Below are positions 32,914-42,151 of a DNA stretch of 64,000 bases, in pieces. The notes below the pieces were generated by a model. The model made no database searches, had not been told where the DNA came from, and worked only from the letters and a program-made list of their open reading frames with translations. A program made the position numbers and the translations under genes. Source of the stretch: Bacteroidota bacterium (lineage in GTDB: Bacteria; Bacteroidota; Bacteroidia; Flavobacteriales; Weeksellaceae); the NCBI GenBank assembly GCA_023394415.1, contig JAEXAR010000001.1, positions 62,001 through 126,000 of the forward strand, given 5' to 3'. Numbering within the stretch: the first letter of the stretch is position 1; every line of letters starts with the position of its first letter.

Positions 32914-34062
32914 ATGAACGCAGTAAAGGTAACCAATGATGCTGAAATAAGGGAATTTCTTGAATTTCCTGCACGTCTTTATAAGAACGACAAAAATTAC
33001 ATTCGCCCTTTGGATAAAGACATTGAAGCTGTTTTTGATTCTCAAAAAAATAAACTTTTCAAAACCGGAGAATGTGAGCGGTTTTTATTTAAAAATGAAA
33101 AAGAAACCGTTGGAAAAGTTGCTGTTTTTGTGAATCCAAAATACAAAAACGATCAACCAACCGGAGGAATTGGATTTTTTGATTGCATTAATGACCAACA
33201 AACTGCTAATTTTATTTTTGATTTTTGCAAAAAATGGCTTCTAGAAAGAGGAATGGAAGCAATGGACGGTTCCATCAATTTCGGAGAACGCGATAAATTT
33301 TGGGGACTTTTGATTGAAGGTTTTGATGAACCACTTTATGGAATGAATTACAATGCTCCTTACTACAAAACATTGTTTGAGAATTACGGTTTTAAAATCT
33401 ATTTCAATCAGTTGTGTTATAGTCGTTCAATTTTCGCAGATGTCTCCCGTGTTTTTACAACGATGCATACCAAACACAGCAGAAATCCTGATATTTCGGC
33501 AAAGCCAATGAAGAAAAACCAATTGGAGAAATTTGCTAAAGACTTTACGGAAATTTATAACAAAGCCTGGGCAAATCACGGCGGCGGAAAAGAAATTGAG
33601 TTTGAAAAAACATTAAAAATGTTCAATACGTTGAAGCCCGTTATCAATGAACATATTTCTTGGTTCGTTTACGAAAAAGAAAAACCAATTGCAATGTGGA
33701 TGAACATTCCTGACCTCAACCAATGGTTCAAATATCTCAACGGAAAATTTGGAATTTTACAAAAACTAAAATTTTTGTGGCTGAAAAAATTTCAAAAAAA
33801 CGAAAAAATGGTAGGCTTGGTTTTCGGTGTAGTTCCGGAATGGCAGAAAACGGGAATTGACGGTTATATGATTTGGGAAGGAACGCAGCATTTTCGCAGA
33901 ACCACCGATTTCAAAGATTATGAAATGCAGTGGATTGGCGATTTCAATCCAAAAATGATGAAAATTGCAGAAAATTTAGAAACAAAAGTGACGAGAAAAT
34001 TAGCGACTTATCGTTTTTTGTTTGACAGAAATAAAGCCTTTGAAAGACATCCAAATCTATAA
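32914..34062 (+). CDS. GNAT-like acetyltransferase-fold protein
   Basis: 382 residues. The N-terminus (REFLEFPARLYKNDKNYIRP) is typical of a family of double-GNAT-like proteins annotated as N-acetyltransferases in Bacteroidota. The region GGIGFFDCINDQQTANFIF, then MDGSINFGERDKFWGLLI, resembles the first GNAT lobe, and MVGLVFGVVPEWQKTGIDGY the second. No substrate can be assigned. A nested palindrome follows between it and convergent metF. Confidence 0.75.
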   Translation: MNAVKVTNDAEIREFLEFPARLYKNDKNYIRPLDKDIEAVFDSQKNKLFKTGECERFLFKNEKETVGKVAVFVNPKYKNDQPTGGIGFFDCINDQQTANFIFDFCKKWLLERGMEAMDGSINFGERDKFWGLLIEGFDEPLYGMNYNAPYYKTLFENYGFKIYFNQLCYSRSIFADVSRVFTTMHTKHSRNPDISAKPMKKNQLEKFAKDFTEIYNKAWANHGGGKEIEFEKTLKMFNTLKPVINEHISWFVYEKEKPIAMWMNIPDLNQWFKYLNGKFGILQKLKFLWLKKFQKNEKMVGLVFGVVPEWQKTGIDGYMIWEGTQHFRRTTDFKDYEMQWIGDFNPKMMKIAENLETKVTRKLATYRFLFDRNKAFERHPNL

Positions 34063-34064
34063 AT

Positions 34065-34097
34065 AAACCTTCAAGGTTTTTGAAACCTTGAAGGTTT
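34065..34097. terminator. Nested palindrome, probable bidirectional terminator
   Basis: Two 15-bp arms, AAACCTTCAAGGTTT (34065-34079) and AAACCTTGAAGGTTT (34083-34097), are perfect inverted copies, and each arm is itself almost a palindrome. It sits between convergent genes. T runs are short, so it may also be a dispersed repeat. Confidence 0.7.
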
Positions 34098-34101
34098 GAC
34101 T

Positions 34102-35058
34102 TCAAAACAATTCAGCCGCGACTTTCTTAATATTATCACTTTTCCCCATCGAATAAAAATGCAACACCGGAACGCCGAAATCCAAAAGTTCTTTGCATTG
34201 TGCAACTGCCCATTCTATACCGATTTGTTTTACGGCGGTGTTGTCTTTGGCTTTTTCAACTTCTTTGATTAAATCTTCCGGTAAATCTATTTTAAAGGTT
34301 TTCGGAAGCATAGAAAGGTGACCTTTTGTCGCAATCGGTTTAATTCCCGGAAGAATTGGAACGTCAATTCCCATTTCTCTCGCTTGCTTCACAAATTCGA
34401 TATATTTTTTATTATCAAAAAACATTTGAGTAACGACGTAATCCGCACCAGCATCTACTTTTTCTTTCAACCTTTGCAAATCGTAGTTCATAGATGGTGC
34501 TTCAATATGTTTCTCGGGATAACCTGCAACACCAATGCAAAAACGATTGTCATCCGCACAATTGATGTCGCCACTTAAATATTTTCCTCGTCCCAAATCA
34601 TTGATGTGTTTCACCAAATCAATTGCGTAATGATGACCTCCTTCTGTGGGGACAAAATGGTTTTCGCCTTTCATTGCATCACCACGAAGTGCGACTACAT
34701 TATCAATGCCCAAATACAAACAATCAACCAAAAGATATTCAGTTTCCTCTTTCGTGAAACCGCCACATAACACGTGCGGAACCGTATCAACCTTGTACTT
34801 ATGCTGAATTGAGGCACAAATTCCCAAAGTTCCCGGACGCATTCTTGTGATTTTACGCTCCACCAAACCATTTCCCTTTTCGATATAGACGTATTCTTCG
34901 CGAGAGGTCGTCACGTCAATAAATGGCGGTTTAAATTCCATTAAAGGATCAATATTTTTGTACAAATCTTCAATTCCTGTCCCTTTTGTCGGCGGAATTA
35001 CTTCAATGGAAAACAAAGTTTTTCCGTTGGCGTTTTTTATGTGTTCTGTGATTTTCAT
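34102..35058 (-). CDS. metF: 5,10-methylenetetrahydrofolate reductase
   Basis: Supplies methyl-THF for MetH. 318 residues from the ATG at 35058. FAD-binding barrel motifs: FSIEVIPPTKG at the N-terminus, FIDVTTSREEY, HVLCGGFTKEETEYLL, NVVALRGDAMKGE, and DYVVTQMFFDNKKY. It is the last gene of the methionine cluster, separated from metH(C) by ~97 bp that contain decayed direct and inverted copies of a GTGACACTGAGT-type sequence, so it may have its own transcript. Confidence 0.95.
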   Translation of the reverse strand: MKITEHIKNANGKTLFSIEVIPPTKGTGIEDLYKNIDPLMEFKPPFIDVTTSREEYVYIEKGNGLVERKITRMRPGTLGICASIQHKYKVDTVPHVLCGGFTKEETEYLLVDCLYLGIDNVVALRGDAMKGENHFVPTEGGHHYAIDLVKHINDLGRGKYLSGDINCADDNRFCIGVAGYPEKHIEAPSMNYDLQRLKEKVDAGADYVVTQMFFDNKKYIEFVKQAREMGIDVPILPGIKPIATKGHLSMLPKTFKIDLPEDLIKEVEKAKDNTAVKQIGIEWAVAQCKELLDFGVPVLHFYSMGKSDNIKKVAAELF

Positions 35059-35154
35059 TTTATTATTTTTAAACACGGTGACACTGAGTAGCGCACTGTG
35101 TTCACTGGTTTATGTCTAAAATTTTTCAGTGTATTTATCGCTGTGCTTCTGTGG

Positions 35155-37866
35155 TTAATCCGCTAAATTCGGCGCCAACCATTTCTTTGCAAAATCCTCA
35201 TCAACACCTTTTCTTTCAGCATAATCTTTCAATTGGTCTTCCGAGATTTTTCCCACACCGAAATATTTGGATTTCTCATTCGCAAAATAATATCCTGAAA
35301 CTGCCGCCGTAGGAAACATTGCCAAACTTGGGGTTAGTTCCAAACCGATATTTTCTTTCACTTTCATTAATTCCCAAATGGTTTGCTTTTCCAAATGATC
35401 TGGACACGCAGGATAACCTGGAGCAGGACGAATTCCTAAATATTTTTCTGCAATTAATGCTTCATTGTCCAAATTTTCATCTTCAGCATAACCCCAAAAT
35501 TCAGTTCTTACTTTATGGTGCAAATATTCCGCAAATGCTTCTGCCAAACGGTCAGAAAGCGCTTTTGCAAGAATGGCGTTGTAATCATCGTGGTTTTCTT
35601 TGAACTTATTGACCATTTCATCCGTTCCAAAACCTGTCGTTACAGCAAAACATCCTATATAATCCTGTTTTCCGCTTTCTTTTGGAGCAACAAAATCGGC
35701 GAGCGCGAGATAATCTTTTCCTGCAGACCTTTTCAATTGCTGACGAAGCGTGTGGAAAGTTGAAATCACTTTTCCATTTTCGTCATAAACTTCTATGTCA
35801 TCATTATTTGTTGTGTTGGCAGGGAAAATTCCGAAAATGGCTTTTCCTGTCAAAAGTTTTTCATCCAAAATTTTGTTGAGCATTTTTTTGGCGTCGTTAT
35901 AGACTTCTGTTGCCTGTTCTCCAACGATTTCGTCGGTCAAAATATCAGGAAATTTTCCGTGTAATTCCCAACTTCTGAAAAACGGCGACCAATCCATAAA
36001 AGGCAATAATTCTCTCAAATCTTGGTTTTCAATAATTTGAATTCCTAATTTTTTTGGCTTGAAAATCTCTTCATTTTCCCAATCAATTTTGAATTTTTGG
36101 GCTCTTGCTTCTTCAATTTGAATGTATTCTTTTTCAATTTGTCTGCTCAAAAATTTCTCACGGAAATCGTCGTATTCCAATTTGAGTTCTTTCTGATAAT
36201 TTTCAGAATTCCTGTCCAACAACTGCGAAACCACACCAACTGCTCTCGAAGCATCATTGATATGAACAACGGTATTGGAATATTTTGGTGAAATTTTCAC
36301 CGCAGTATGTGCTTTTGAAGTCGTTGCACCACCGATTAACAAAGGAAATTTCAATTTTTTTCTTTCCAATTCGGAAGCGACGTGAACCATTTCATCCAAA
36401 CTTGGCGTGATTAATCCACTTAAACCAATGGCATCCACCTTTTCATCAATCGCAGTTTGAATAATTTTTTCGGCAGGAACCATCACTCCCAAATCCACGA
36501 TTTCGTAATTGTTGCAACCTAAAACTACCGCCACAATATTTTTTCCAATATCATGAACATCACCTTTCACCGTCGCCATCAACACTTTCCCATTAGCTTT
36601 TTGCGTTTGGTCTTTTTCGGCTTCAATGAAAGGTTGCAGATAAGCAACGGCTTTTTTCATCACTCTCGCCGATTTTACCACTTGCGGAAGAAACATCTTC
36701 CCGCTTCCGAAAAGGTCGCCAACAACGCCCATTCCTGTCATTAAATTGCCTTCAATCACATCTAAAGGTCTGGAAGTTAATGTTCTGGCTTCTTCTACAT
36801 CATCTATTATAAAACGGTCAATTCCTTTTACCAAAGCATGTGTAATTCGGTCTTGCAAAGGTTGTTTTCGCCATTTCAAATCTTCCACTACTTCTTTTTT
36901 GGTGGATTTTACTCTTTCGGAATATTCTAAAAGTCGTTCTGTTGCATCGTCTCTTCTGTCCAACATCACATCTTCAACCAATTCCAATAAATCTTTTGGA
37001 ATTTCGTCGTATACTTCCAACATTGTTGGGTTAACAATTCCCATATTCATCCCCGCTTTTATGGCGTGATAAAGGAAAACGGAATGCATCGCCTCGCGAA
37101 CGCTGTCATTCCCACGGAACGAAAACGACACATTAGAAACGCCACCCGAAACCGAAACATTCGGAAGATTTTCGCGAACCCATTTTGTGGCTTCAATGAA
37201 ATCCAAAGCATTTCTGCGGTGTTCCTCCATTCCTGTCGCAACAGGAAAAATATTCAAATCAAAAATGATATCTTCTGATGGAAAACCCACTTTATTAACC
37301 AAAATATCATAGGAACGCTTGCAAATTTCTATTCTGCGGTCGTAATTATCGGCTTGTCCCTCTTCATCAAAAGCCATAACAATTACGGCTGAACCATATC
37401 TTTTTATTTTCTTGGCGTGGTCTATAAACTCTTCTTCACCTTCTTTCAAACTGATGGAATTGACCACACATTTACCTTGAACAACCTGCAATCCTGCTTC
37501 CAAAATTTCCCATTTGGAACTGTCGATCATAATTGGAATTCGTGCAATATCGGGTTCGGAAGCGATTAAATTAAGGAACTTAACCATCGCTGATTTTCCG
37601 TCCAAAAGTCCGTCATCAAAGTTTACATCTAAAATTTGTGCACCACCATCAACCTGATGTCGGGCAATATCCAATGCTTCCGAAAATTTTTCTTCTTTAA
37701 TGAGGCGCAGAAATTTTTTGGAACCCGCAACATTGGTTCGTTCCCCGACGTTGATGAAGTTGGATTCAGGAGTTATAATTAAAGGTTCAAGACCTGAAAG
37801 TTTTAATATCTTGGTTGTCGGTTGTCGGTTGTCGGTTGTCGGTTGAAAAGTATTTATTTTGGACAT
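35155..37866 (-). CDS. metH: Methionine synthase, folate-, cobalamin- and activation-domain half
   Basis: 903 residues that correspond to MetH without its homocysteine-binding domain. Order: pterin-binding barrel (~25-300, opening at LKLSGLEPLIITPESNFINV), B12 cap (~320-425), B12-binding Rossmann domain with KGDVHDIGKNIV (cobalt-ligand His438), and the S-adenosylmethionine reactivation domain (~570-903, including RPAPGYPACPDH). All key motifs are intact. Residues 8-18 (QPTTDNRQPTT) are translated from a heptamer array. The other half is the neighbouring gene at 38267-39277. Confidence 0.95.
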   Translation of the reverse strand: MSKINTFQPTTDNRQPTTKILKLSGLEPLIITPESNFINVGERTNVAGSKKFLRLIKEEKFSEALDIARHQVDGGAQILDVNFDDGLLDGKSAMVKFLNLIASEPDIARIPIMIDSSKWEILEAGLQVVQGKCVVNSISLKEGEEEFIDHAKKIKRYGSAVIVMAFDEEGQADNYDRRIEICKRSYDILVNKVGFPSEDIIFDLNIFPVATGMEEHRRNALDFIEATKWVRENLPNVSVSGGVSNVSFSFRGNDSVREAMHSVFLYHAIKAGMNMGIVNPTMLEVYDEIPKDLLELVEDVMLDRRDDATERLLEYSERVKSTKKEVVEDLKWRKQPLQDRITHALVKGIDRFIIDDVEEARTLTSRPLDVIEGNLMTGMGVVGDLFGSGKMFLPQVVKSARVMKKAVAYLQPFIEAEKDQTQKANGKVLMATVKGDVHDIGKNIVAVVLGCNNYEIVDLGVMVPAEKIIQTAIDEKVDAIGLSGLITPSLDEMVHVASELERKKLKFPLLIGGATTSKAHTAVKISPKYSNTVVHINDASRAVGVVSQLLDRNSENYQKELKLEYDDFREKFLSRQIEKEYIQIEEARAQKFKIDWENEEIFKPKKLGIQIIENQDLRELLPFMDWSPFFRSWELHGKFPDILTDEIVGEQATEVYNDAKKMLNKILDEKLLTGKAIFGIFPANTTNNDDIEVYDENGKVISTFHTLRQQLKRSAGKDYLALADFVAPKESGKQDYIGCFAVTTGFGTDEMVNKFKENHDDYNAILAKALSDRLAEAFAEYLHHKVRTEFWGYAEDENLDNEALIAEKYLGIRPAPGYPACPDHLEKQTIWELMKVKENIGLELTPSLAMFPTAAVSGYYFANEKSKYFGVGKISEDQLKDYAERKGVDEDFAKKWLAPNLAD
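37813..37847. repeat. Heptamer array GGTTGTC, four exact units plus one variant
   Basis: Four perfect GGTTGTC units then GGTTGAA. It lies inside the first 20 codons of metH (C half). An inverted array of related units occurs at 38255-38285. Confidence 0.95.
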
Positions 37867-37873
37867 TTTATAG

Positions 37874-38226
37874 TTAATTGAAATAATTAATAAATCCGTT
37901 TAACAATTTTTTGCAAAGTAGAATTTGATTTAAAATATTATCTAACTCTTCGTACTTAATATATTGTTGATCAAACGAAAGATAAATTTGAGTTTCTAAC
38001 TCATACAATGAACCTCGTGAAATGTGCAGAAAAGCAATGTATCATTTTTTGACTTTCTTCCAAGTCCTTCCGCAATATTCGAAGGAATTGAAACTGCACT
38101 TCTCCTAATTTGATTGGTAAGACCAAAAGTCTCTTCTTTAGGGAAATTTTTTTATAATTCGTAAACAGAATTCACCAATTTTCTACTTTCCAACCAAACT
38201 TCTAGTTCTGTATATTCTTTTTTCAT
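37874..38226 (-). pseudogene. Four-helix-bundle (23S rRNA IVP-type) protein, nonsense and frameshift
   Basis: The minus strand from the ATG at 38226 reads MKKEYTELEVWLESRKLVNS, then VYEL, a TAA at codon 25 (38154-38152), KNFPKEETFGLTNQIRRSAV, SIPSNIAEGLGRKSKND. After a 1-nt loss near 38030 the frame changes and continues LHISRGSLYELETQIYLS to a TAA at 37874-37876. This is the classic layout of the family of small proteins encoded in 23S rRNA intervening sequences and as free-standing genes. Two lesions show that it is dead. It sits between the two metH genes, flanked by inverted heptamer arrays. Confidence 0.9.
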
Positions 38227-38254
38227 TCAGTAATTTTAAAAATTCAGTAACTAA

Positions 38255-38285
38255 AACTGATAACCATCAACCGACAACCGATAAC
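38255..38285. repeat. Heptamer array AACCGAC-like, inverted partner of 37813-37847
   Basis: AACTGAT, AACCATC, AACCGAC, AACCGAT, AAC in 7-bp register. The minus-strand unit is GGTTGTC/GGTTATC, the same family as the array at 37813. It encodes the last codons and stop of metH (N half). Confidence 0.9.
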
Positions 38286-39277
38286 TTTCTAGGCGCATAA
38301 TCCTTCACCAATTCCGCAATGGCTTTAATGTGCGGCGGTGTTGTTCCGCAACAACCACCAACAATGTTGATTAAACCTTTTTCAGCATATTCACGAATCT
38401 GTTCTGCCATAAAGTCGGGCGATTCGTCGTATTGACCGAATGCATTCGGCAATCCTGCATTTGGATAAGCAGAAATGTAGAAATCAGAATTATTCGCAAC
38501 TTCTTCTAAATAAGGCGTTAATTGTTTTGCTCCTAAAGCACAGTTGAAACCAACACTTAACAAATTCAAATGCGAAATGGAAATCAAAAATGCACCTGCT
38601 GTTTGTCCGCTCAAAGTGCGTCCGGAAGCATCCGTAATCGTTCCCGAAACCATAATCGGAATTTGAATTCCTCGCTCTTCCTGAATCTCATCAATCGCAA
38701 ACAATGCGGCTTTTGCATTCAAAGTATCAAAAATAGTTTCTACCAAAAGAATGTCAGAACCGCCATCCAAAAGTGCTTCGCATTGTTGTTTGTAAGCAAT
38801 TCTCAATTCATCAAAAGTAATCGCACGAAAACCTGGGTCATTTACATCTGGTGAAAGCGAGGCCGTTTTGTTGGTTGGACCAATAGAACCCGCCACAAAT
38901 CTTGGTTTTTCAGGATTTTTTGCCGTGAATTCATCGCAGACTTTTCTGGCTATTTTTGCAGACTCAAAATTCAGTTCATACACCAAATCTTCCATATGAT
39001 AATCCGCCATAGCAATCGTTGTACCTGAAAAAGTGTTGGTTTCGATGATGTCTGCACCTGCTTCCAAATATTTTGAATGAACTTCGGCAATGGCTTGTGG
39101 TTGCGTGAGAGAAAGCAAATCATTATTTCCTTTCAACGGATGTTCCCAATCTTTGAAACGTTCACCACGATAATCTTCTTCCTGAAAATTGTAGCGTTGA
39201 AGCATCGTTCCCATTGCTCCATCCAAAACGAGAATTCTTTCGTTGAGGGCCTTGTATAGTTTTTCGGTATTTTTCAT
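38267..39277 (-). CDS. metH: Methionine synthase, homocysteine-binding half
   Basis: 336 residues equal to the N-terminal barrel of MetH. The start is the ATG at 39277; a TTG at 39298 overlaps a -7 element. Motifs: ERILVLDGAMGTMLQRYNF, ADIIETNTFSGTTIAMADY, FVAGSIGPTNKTASLSPDV. The zinc cysteines are in GFNCALGA and VGGCCGTTPPHI. It ends at APRKLSVVG within a heptamer array, exactly at the domain linker. A possible own promoter -7 element (TAATTTTG on the minus strand) lies at 39296-39303. Confidence 0.95.
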   Translation of the reverse strand: MKNTEKLYKALNERILVLDGAMGTMLQRYNFQEEDYRGERFKDWEHPLKGNNDLLSLTQPQAIAEVHSKYLEAGADIIETNTFSGTTIAMADYHMEDLVYELNFESAKIARKVCDEFTAKNPEKPRFVAGSIGPTNKTASLSPDVNDPGFRAITFDELRIAYKQQCEALLDGGSDILLVETIFDTLNAKAALFAIDEIQEERGIQIPIMVSGTITDASGRTLSGQTAGAFLISISHLNLLSVGFNCALGAKQLTPYLEEVANNSDFYISAYPNAGLPNAFGQYDESPDFMAEQIREYAEKGLINIVGGCCGTTPPHIKAIAELVKDYAPRKLSVVG

Positions 39278-39339
39278 AGTTGAAATTTCGGGTTGCAAAA
39301 TTACTCAATTTTCAGCCCTTTTTCTAATTTTATAAAATA

Positions 39340-40503
39340 TTAATTATCAAGCGCTTGATTTAAGTCCGCAACAATATCCTCCACATTTTCTAAACCGACG
39401 GAACAACGTACTAATCCTGCGGTAATGCCGACTTCATTTCTTTCTTCTTCGGAAAGTTTGGAATGCGTTGTTGATGCAGGATGTGTTACAATCGTTCTCG
39501 TATCACCGAGATTTGCGGAAAGGGAACACATTTTTATTTTGTTTAAAAAATTTCTGCCGCCTTCAATACCGCCTTTTACTTCAAAAGCGACGATATTTCC
39601 ACCCAATTTCATTTGTTTTTTGGCGGTTTCAAAACTTGGATGTGATTTCAGGAACGGATATTTTACCAATTCCACATTTGGATGGTTTTCTAAAAATTCA
39701 GCAACTTTCAGCGCGTTTTCGCAATGTTTTTCGACACGGATTGCCAAAGTTTCCAAACTTTTGCTCAAAACCCAAGCGTTGAATGGCGACATTGCAGGTC
39801 CCGTATTTCTCGCAAAAAGATAAATTTCTCTTATTAAATCGGCTTTTCCAACAGCAACTCCGCCCAAAACACGACCTTGACCATCAATGAGTTTTGTTGC
39901 AGAATGAACGACGATATCTGCACCAAATTTTATCGGCTGTTGAAGATAAGGCGTTGCAAAACAATTATCTACAATGAAAATAAGGTTGTGTTTTTTTGCA
40001 ATGTTTCCAAAAAAATCTAAATCTAAAACCTCAATCGCAGGATTAGTTGGTGTTTCCAAATACAGAACTTTGGTGTTGGGTTGAATATATTTCTCCACAT
40101 TTTCTGCATCTTCAGCTTTGAAATAGGTCGTTTCAATATTCCATTTTGGAAAATATTTCGTGAAAAGCGTGTGCGTGGAACCAAAAACCGACTGACAACT
40201 CACAATATGGTCGCCCGAATTGAGGAGTGCTGCAAAAGTGGAATAAATCGCCGCCATTCCTGTTGCAAACGCGTAACCACTTTCTGCATCTTCCATTTTC
40301 ACGATTTTATCGATAAATTCAGTAACGTTGGGATTGGAAAAACGGCTGTATAAATTTTTGTCTTTTTCCTCGGCAAAACTTGCTCGCATATCTTCCGCAT
40401 CCTGAAAAACAAAACTTGAAGTTAGATATAAAGGCGTGGAATGCTCGTCAAACTGACTTCTTTCCGTTTGAGTGCGGATTGCGTTGGTTTCAAAATTTTC
40501 CAT
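39340..40503 (-). CDS. metZ: O-acyl-homoserine sulfhydrylase (MetZ-type PLP enzyme)
   Basis: Gamma-class PLP enzyme of the Cys/Met family, 387 residues. The cofactor lysine is Lys204 in HSATKLIDGQGR; the phosphate-contact region is ATGMAAIYST, and TPTNPAIEVLDL lies near 151. It aligns best in character with O-succinylhomoserine sulfhydrylases, but metX alongside suggests that the substrate is O-acetylhomoserine. It makes homocysteine directly from sulfide. Its upstream gap to hom contains an octamer-repeat hairpin. Confidence 0.9.
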   Translation of the reverse strand: MENFETNAIRTQTERSQFDEHSTPLYLTSSFVFQDAEDMRASFAEEKDKNLYSRFSNPNVTEFIDKIVKMEDAESGYAFATGMAAIYSTFAALLNSGDHIVSCQSVFGSTHTLFTKYFPKWNIETTYFKAEDAENVEKYIQPNTKVLYLETPTNPAIEVLDLDFFGNIAKKHNLIFIVDNCFATPYLQQPIKFGADIVVHSATKLIDGQGRVLGGVAVGKADLIREIYLFARNTGPAMSPFNAWVLSKSLETLAIRVEKHCENALKVAEFLENHPNVELVKYPFLKSHPSFETAKKQMKLGGNIVAFEVKGGIEGGRNFLNKIKMCSLSANLGDTRTIVTHPASTTHSKLSEEERNEVGITAGLVRCSVGLENVEDIVADLNQALDN

Positions 40504-40517
40504 AATTATTAATTTAC

Positions 40518-40608
40518 CAATGTATCAATGTAACAGTTTACCAATCGTAAATCCTGCGTCTTGTAGACTTCAAGTGATTGTTACATTGCTACATTTTTAA
40601 ATTGTTAC
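40518..40608. repeat. Inverted 8-bp-period repeat arrays between hom and metZ
   Basis: Left arm CAATGTAT, CAATGTAA, CAGTTTAC (40518-40541). Right arm ATTGTTAC, ATTGCTAC, ATTTTTAA, ATTGTTAC (40577-40608). The arms are inverted relatives and lie inside the methionine gene cluster. Confidence 0.85.
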
Positions 40609-40610
40609 AT

Positions 40611-42149
40611 TTACTTATTTTCACTGATTCTTAAAATATCTCCAAAAACTCCTCTCGCAGTCACTTTTGCGCCGGCTCCTGCTCCCATAATTACAATTGG
40701 GTTTTCTCCGTAACTTTCAGTATAAATTTCAAAAATAGAATCGGAACCTTTGAGTTGTCCAAGTGCAGAAGTTGCCGGAACAGAAACCAATTTTACGTCC
40801 AACTCTCCTTTTTCCTGCTGCAAATCGCCGTGCAAATCTCCAACATAGCGCAAAAAGTGATTCGGTTGTTGATTTTCTTTTATTTTTTGATACTCTTCAT
40901 CCAATTCCGGAATTCGGGAAATGAATTCTTCTTTTGAAATTTCCAATAAATTTTCGGGAATTAAATTTTGAATATTGATATCGCTGAATTCATTAATCAA
41001 ATCTAATTCACGCGCCAAAATCAACAATTTTCTAGCAACATCATTTCCGGATAAATCTTCGCGAGGATCAGGTTCTGTGAAACCTTTTTCCATTGCTTCG
41101 CCGATGATGGTTGAAAATTTATCGTTGCGAACTGAAAAATTATTGAAAATATAACTCAATGAACCGGAAAAAACACCTTTAATTCTTGTAATATTTTCTC
41201 CTGAAAGATGTAGCAATTTTATGGTATCAATTAAAGGTAAACCTGCACCAACATTGGTTTCGTAGAGATAATTTTTCTTGTTAGCAGAAAGAATTTGTCG
41301 AAAATTTCGATATTCGGAAATAGGAAGCGTATTAAAAACTTTGTTGGACGAAACTAAATCAAAACCGTTTTCTGCCAAAGTGAAGTAGTTTTTAACAAAA
41401 TCTTTACTTGCAGTATTATCCACCGCCACAAGATTTTCAAGTTGGTTTTCTCTTGTAAAATCTATCAATGTCTGAATGCTGGAATCCTGATTTGAAAATT
41501 TAATTTTCTGCCTCCAATCACTTCCGAAACCTGCTTTGTTGAGGGCTATTTTTTTAGAATTTGCAACTGCAACTACCTTTAGATCAATTCTTTTTCTATT
41601 TAAAATCTCATGAGAGGAGTCTAAAATCTGCTCTATCAATTCATTACCAACATTTCCGTGACCGATGATGGCAAGATTTATTTTCTTCGGCTTTCCATAA
41701 ATTTCGGCTTCAATTAAATTTTTAGTTTTTTCTAATTGATTGCTCGCAACCACTAAATTGATTCTTTTGGCTGAAGCCACCTGATTAAGCAATAGAGGGA
41801 AAATCTTATTGCGCTGAAGTTCTGATAAAATTTTTTGGTAATTTTCTGAAACCAAACCGACCACAGAAAGATCTTTAATTGCAAAAATCTGAGTGACGTT
41901 TCCTGCTTTTATTTCCTCATGAAATTCTTTATTAAGACATTCCACAGCACAATCCGCATCGTTTTGATCCACCAAAACTGAAATTCCGTTTTCTATCGCT
42001 TGTTGAGAAATCACACCGACAGAAATTTGTGCATCATTCAGTGCACGGAAGATACGGTTATCAACACCTATTTGCCCAAGGAAGTCGATCCCTTCAAAAT
42101 TGACGAGTGCTTTATTTTCAATAATGTTAACTTCTTTTTGCTTTTTCAT
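40611..42149 (-). CDS. hom: Homoserine dehydrogenase with N-terminal ACT domains
   Basis: 512 residues. Residues ~12-145 look like two ACT domains of an aspartokinase regulatory part (LGQIGVDNRIFRALNDAQIS, then KDLSVVGLVSENYQKILSEL), and residues ~155-512 form the dehydrogenase with NAD-binding INLAIIGHGNVGNELIEQIL and the catalytic region NVGAGLPLIDTI. This is the layout of ThrA with the kinase catalytic domain absent. The ACT part suggests amino-acid feedback. It starts 2 bp after metX in the same transcript. Confidence 0.93.
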   Translation of the reverse strand: MKKQKEVNIIENKALVNFEGIDFLGQIGVDNRIFRALNDAQISVGVISQQAIENGISVLVDQNDADCAVECLNKEFHEEIKAGNVTQIFAIKDLSVVGLVSENYQKILSELQRNKIFPLLLNQVASAKRINLVVASNQLEKTKNLIEAEIYGKPKKINLAIIGHGNVGNELIEQILDSSHEILNRKRIDLKVVAVANSKKIALNKAGFGSDWRQKIKFSNQDSSIQTLIDFTRENQLENLVAVDNTASKDFVKNYFTLAENGFDLVSSNKVFNTLPISEYRNFRQILSANKKNYLYETNVGAGLPLIDTIKLLHLSGENITRIKGVFSGSLSYIFNNFSVRNDKFSTIIGEAMEKGFTEPDPREDLSGNDVARKLLILARELDLINEFSDINIQNLIPENLLEISKEEFISRIPELDEEYQKIKENQQPNHFLRYVGDLHGDLQQEKGELDVKLVSVPATSALGQLKGSDSIFEIYTESYGENPIVIMGAGAGAKVTARGVFGDILRISENK

Positions 42150-42151
42150 TT

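Noticed and set aside
35155..39277. The two metH genes as fragments of a pseudogene
   Set aside because: Both halves keep start codons, full domains and catalytic residues, and the break is at a domain linker, so they can act together.
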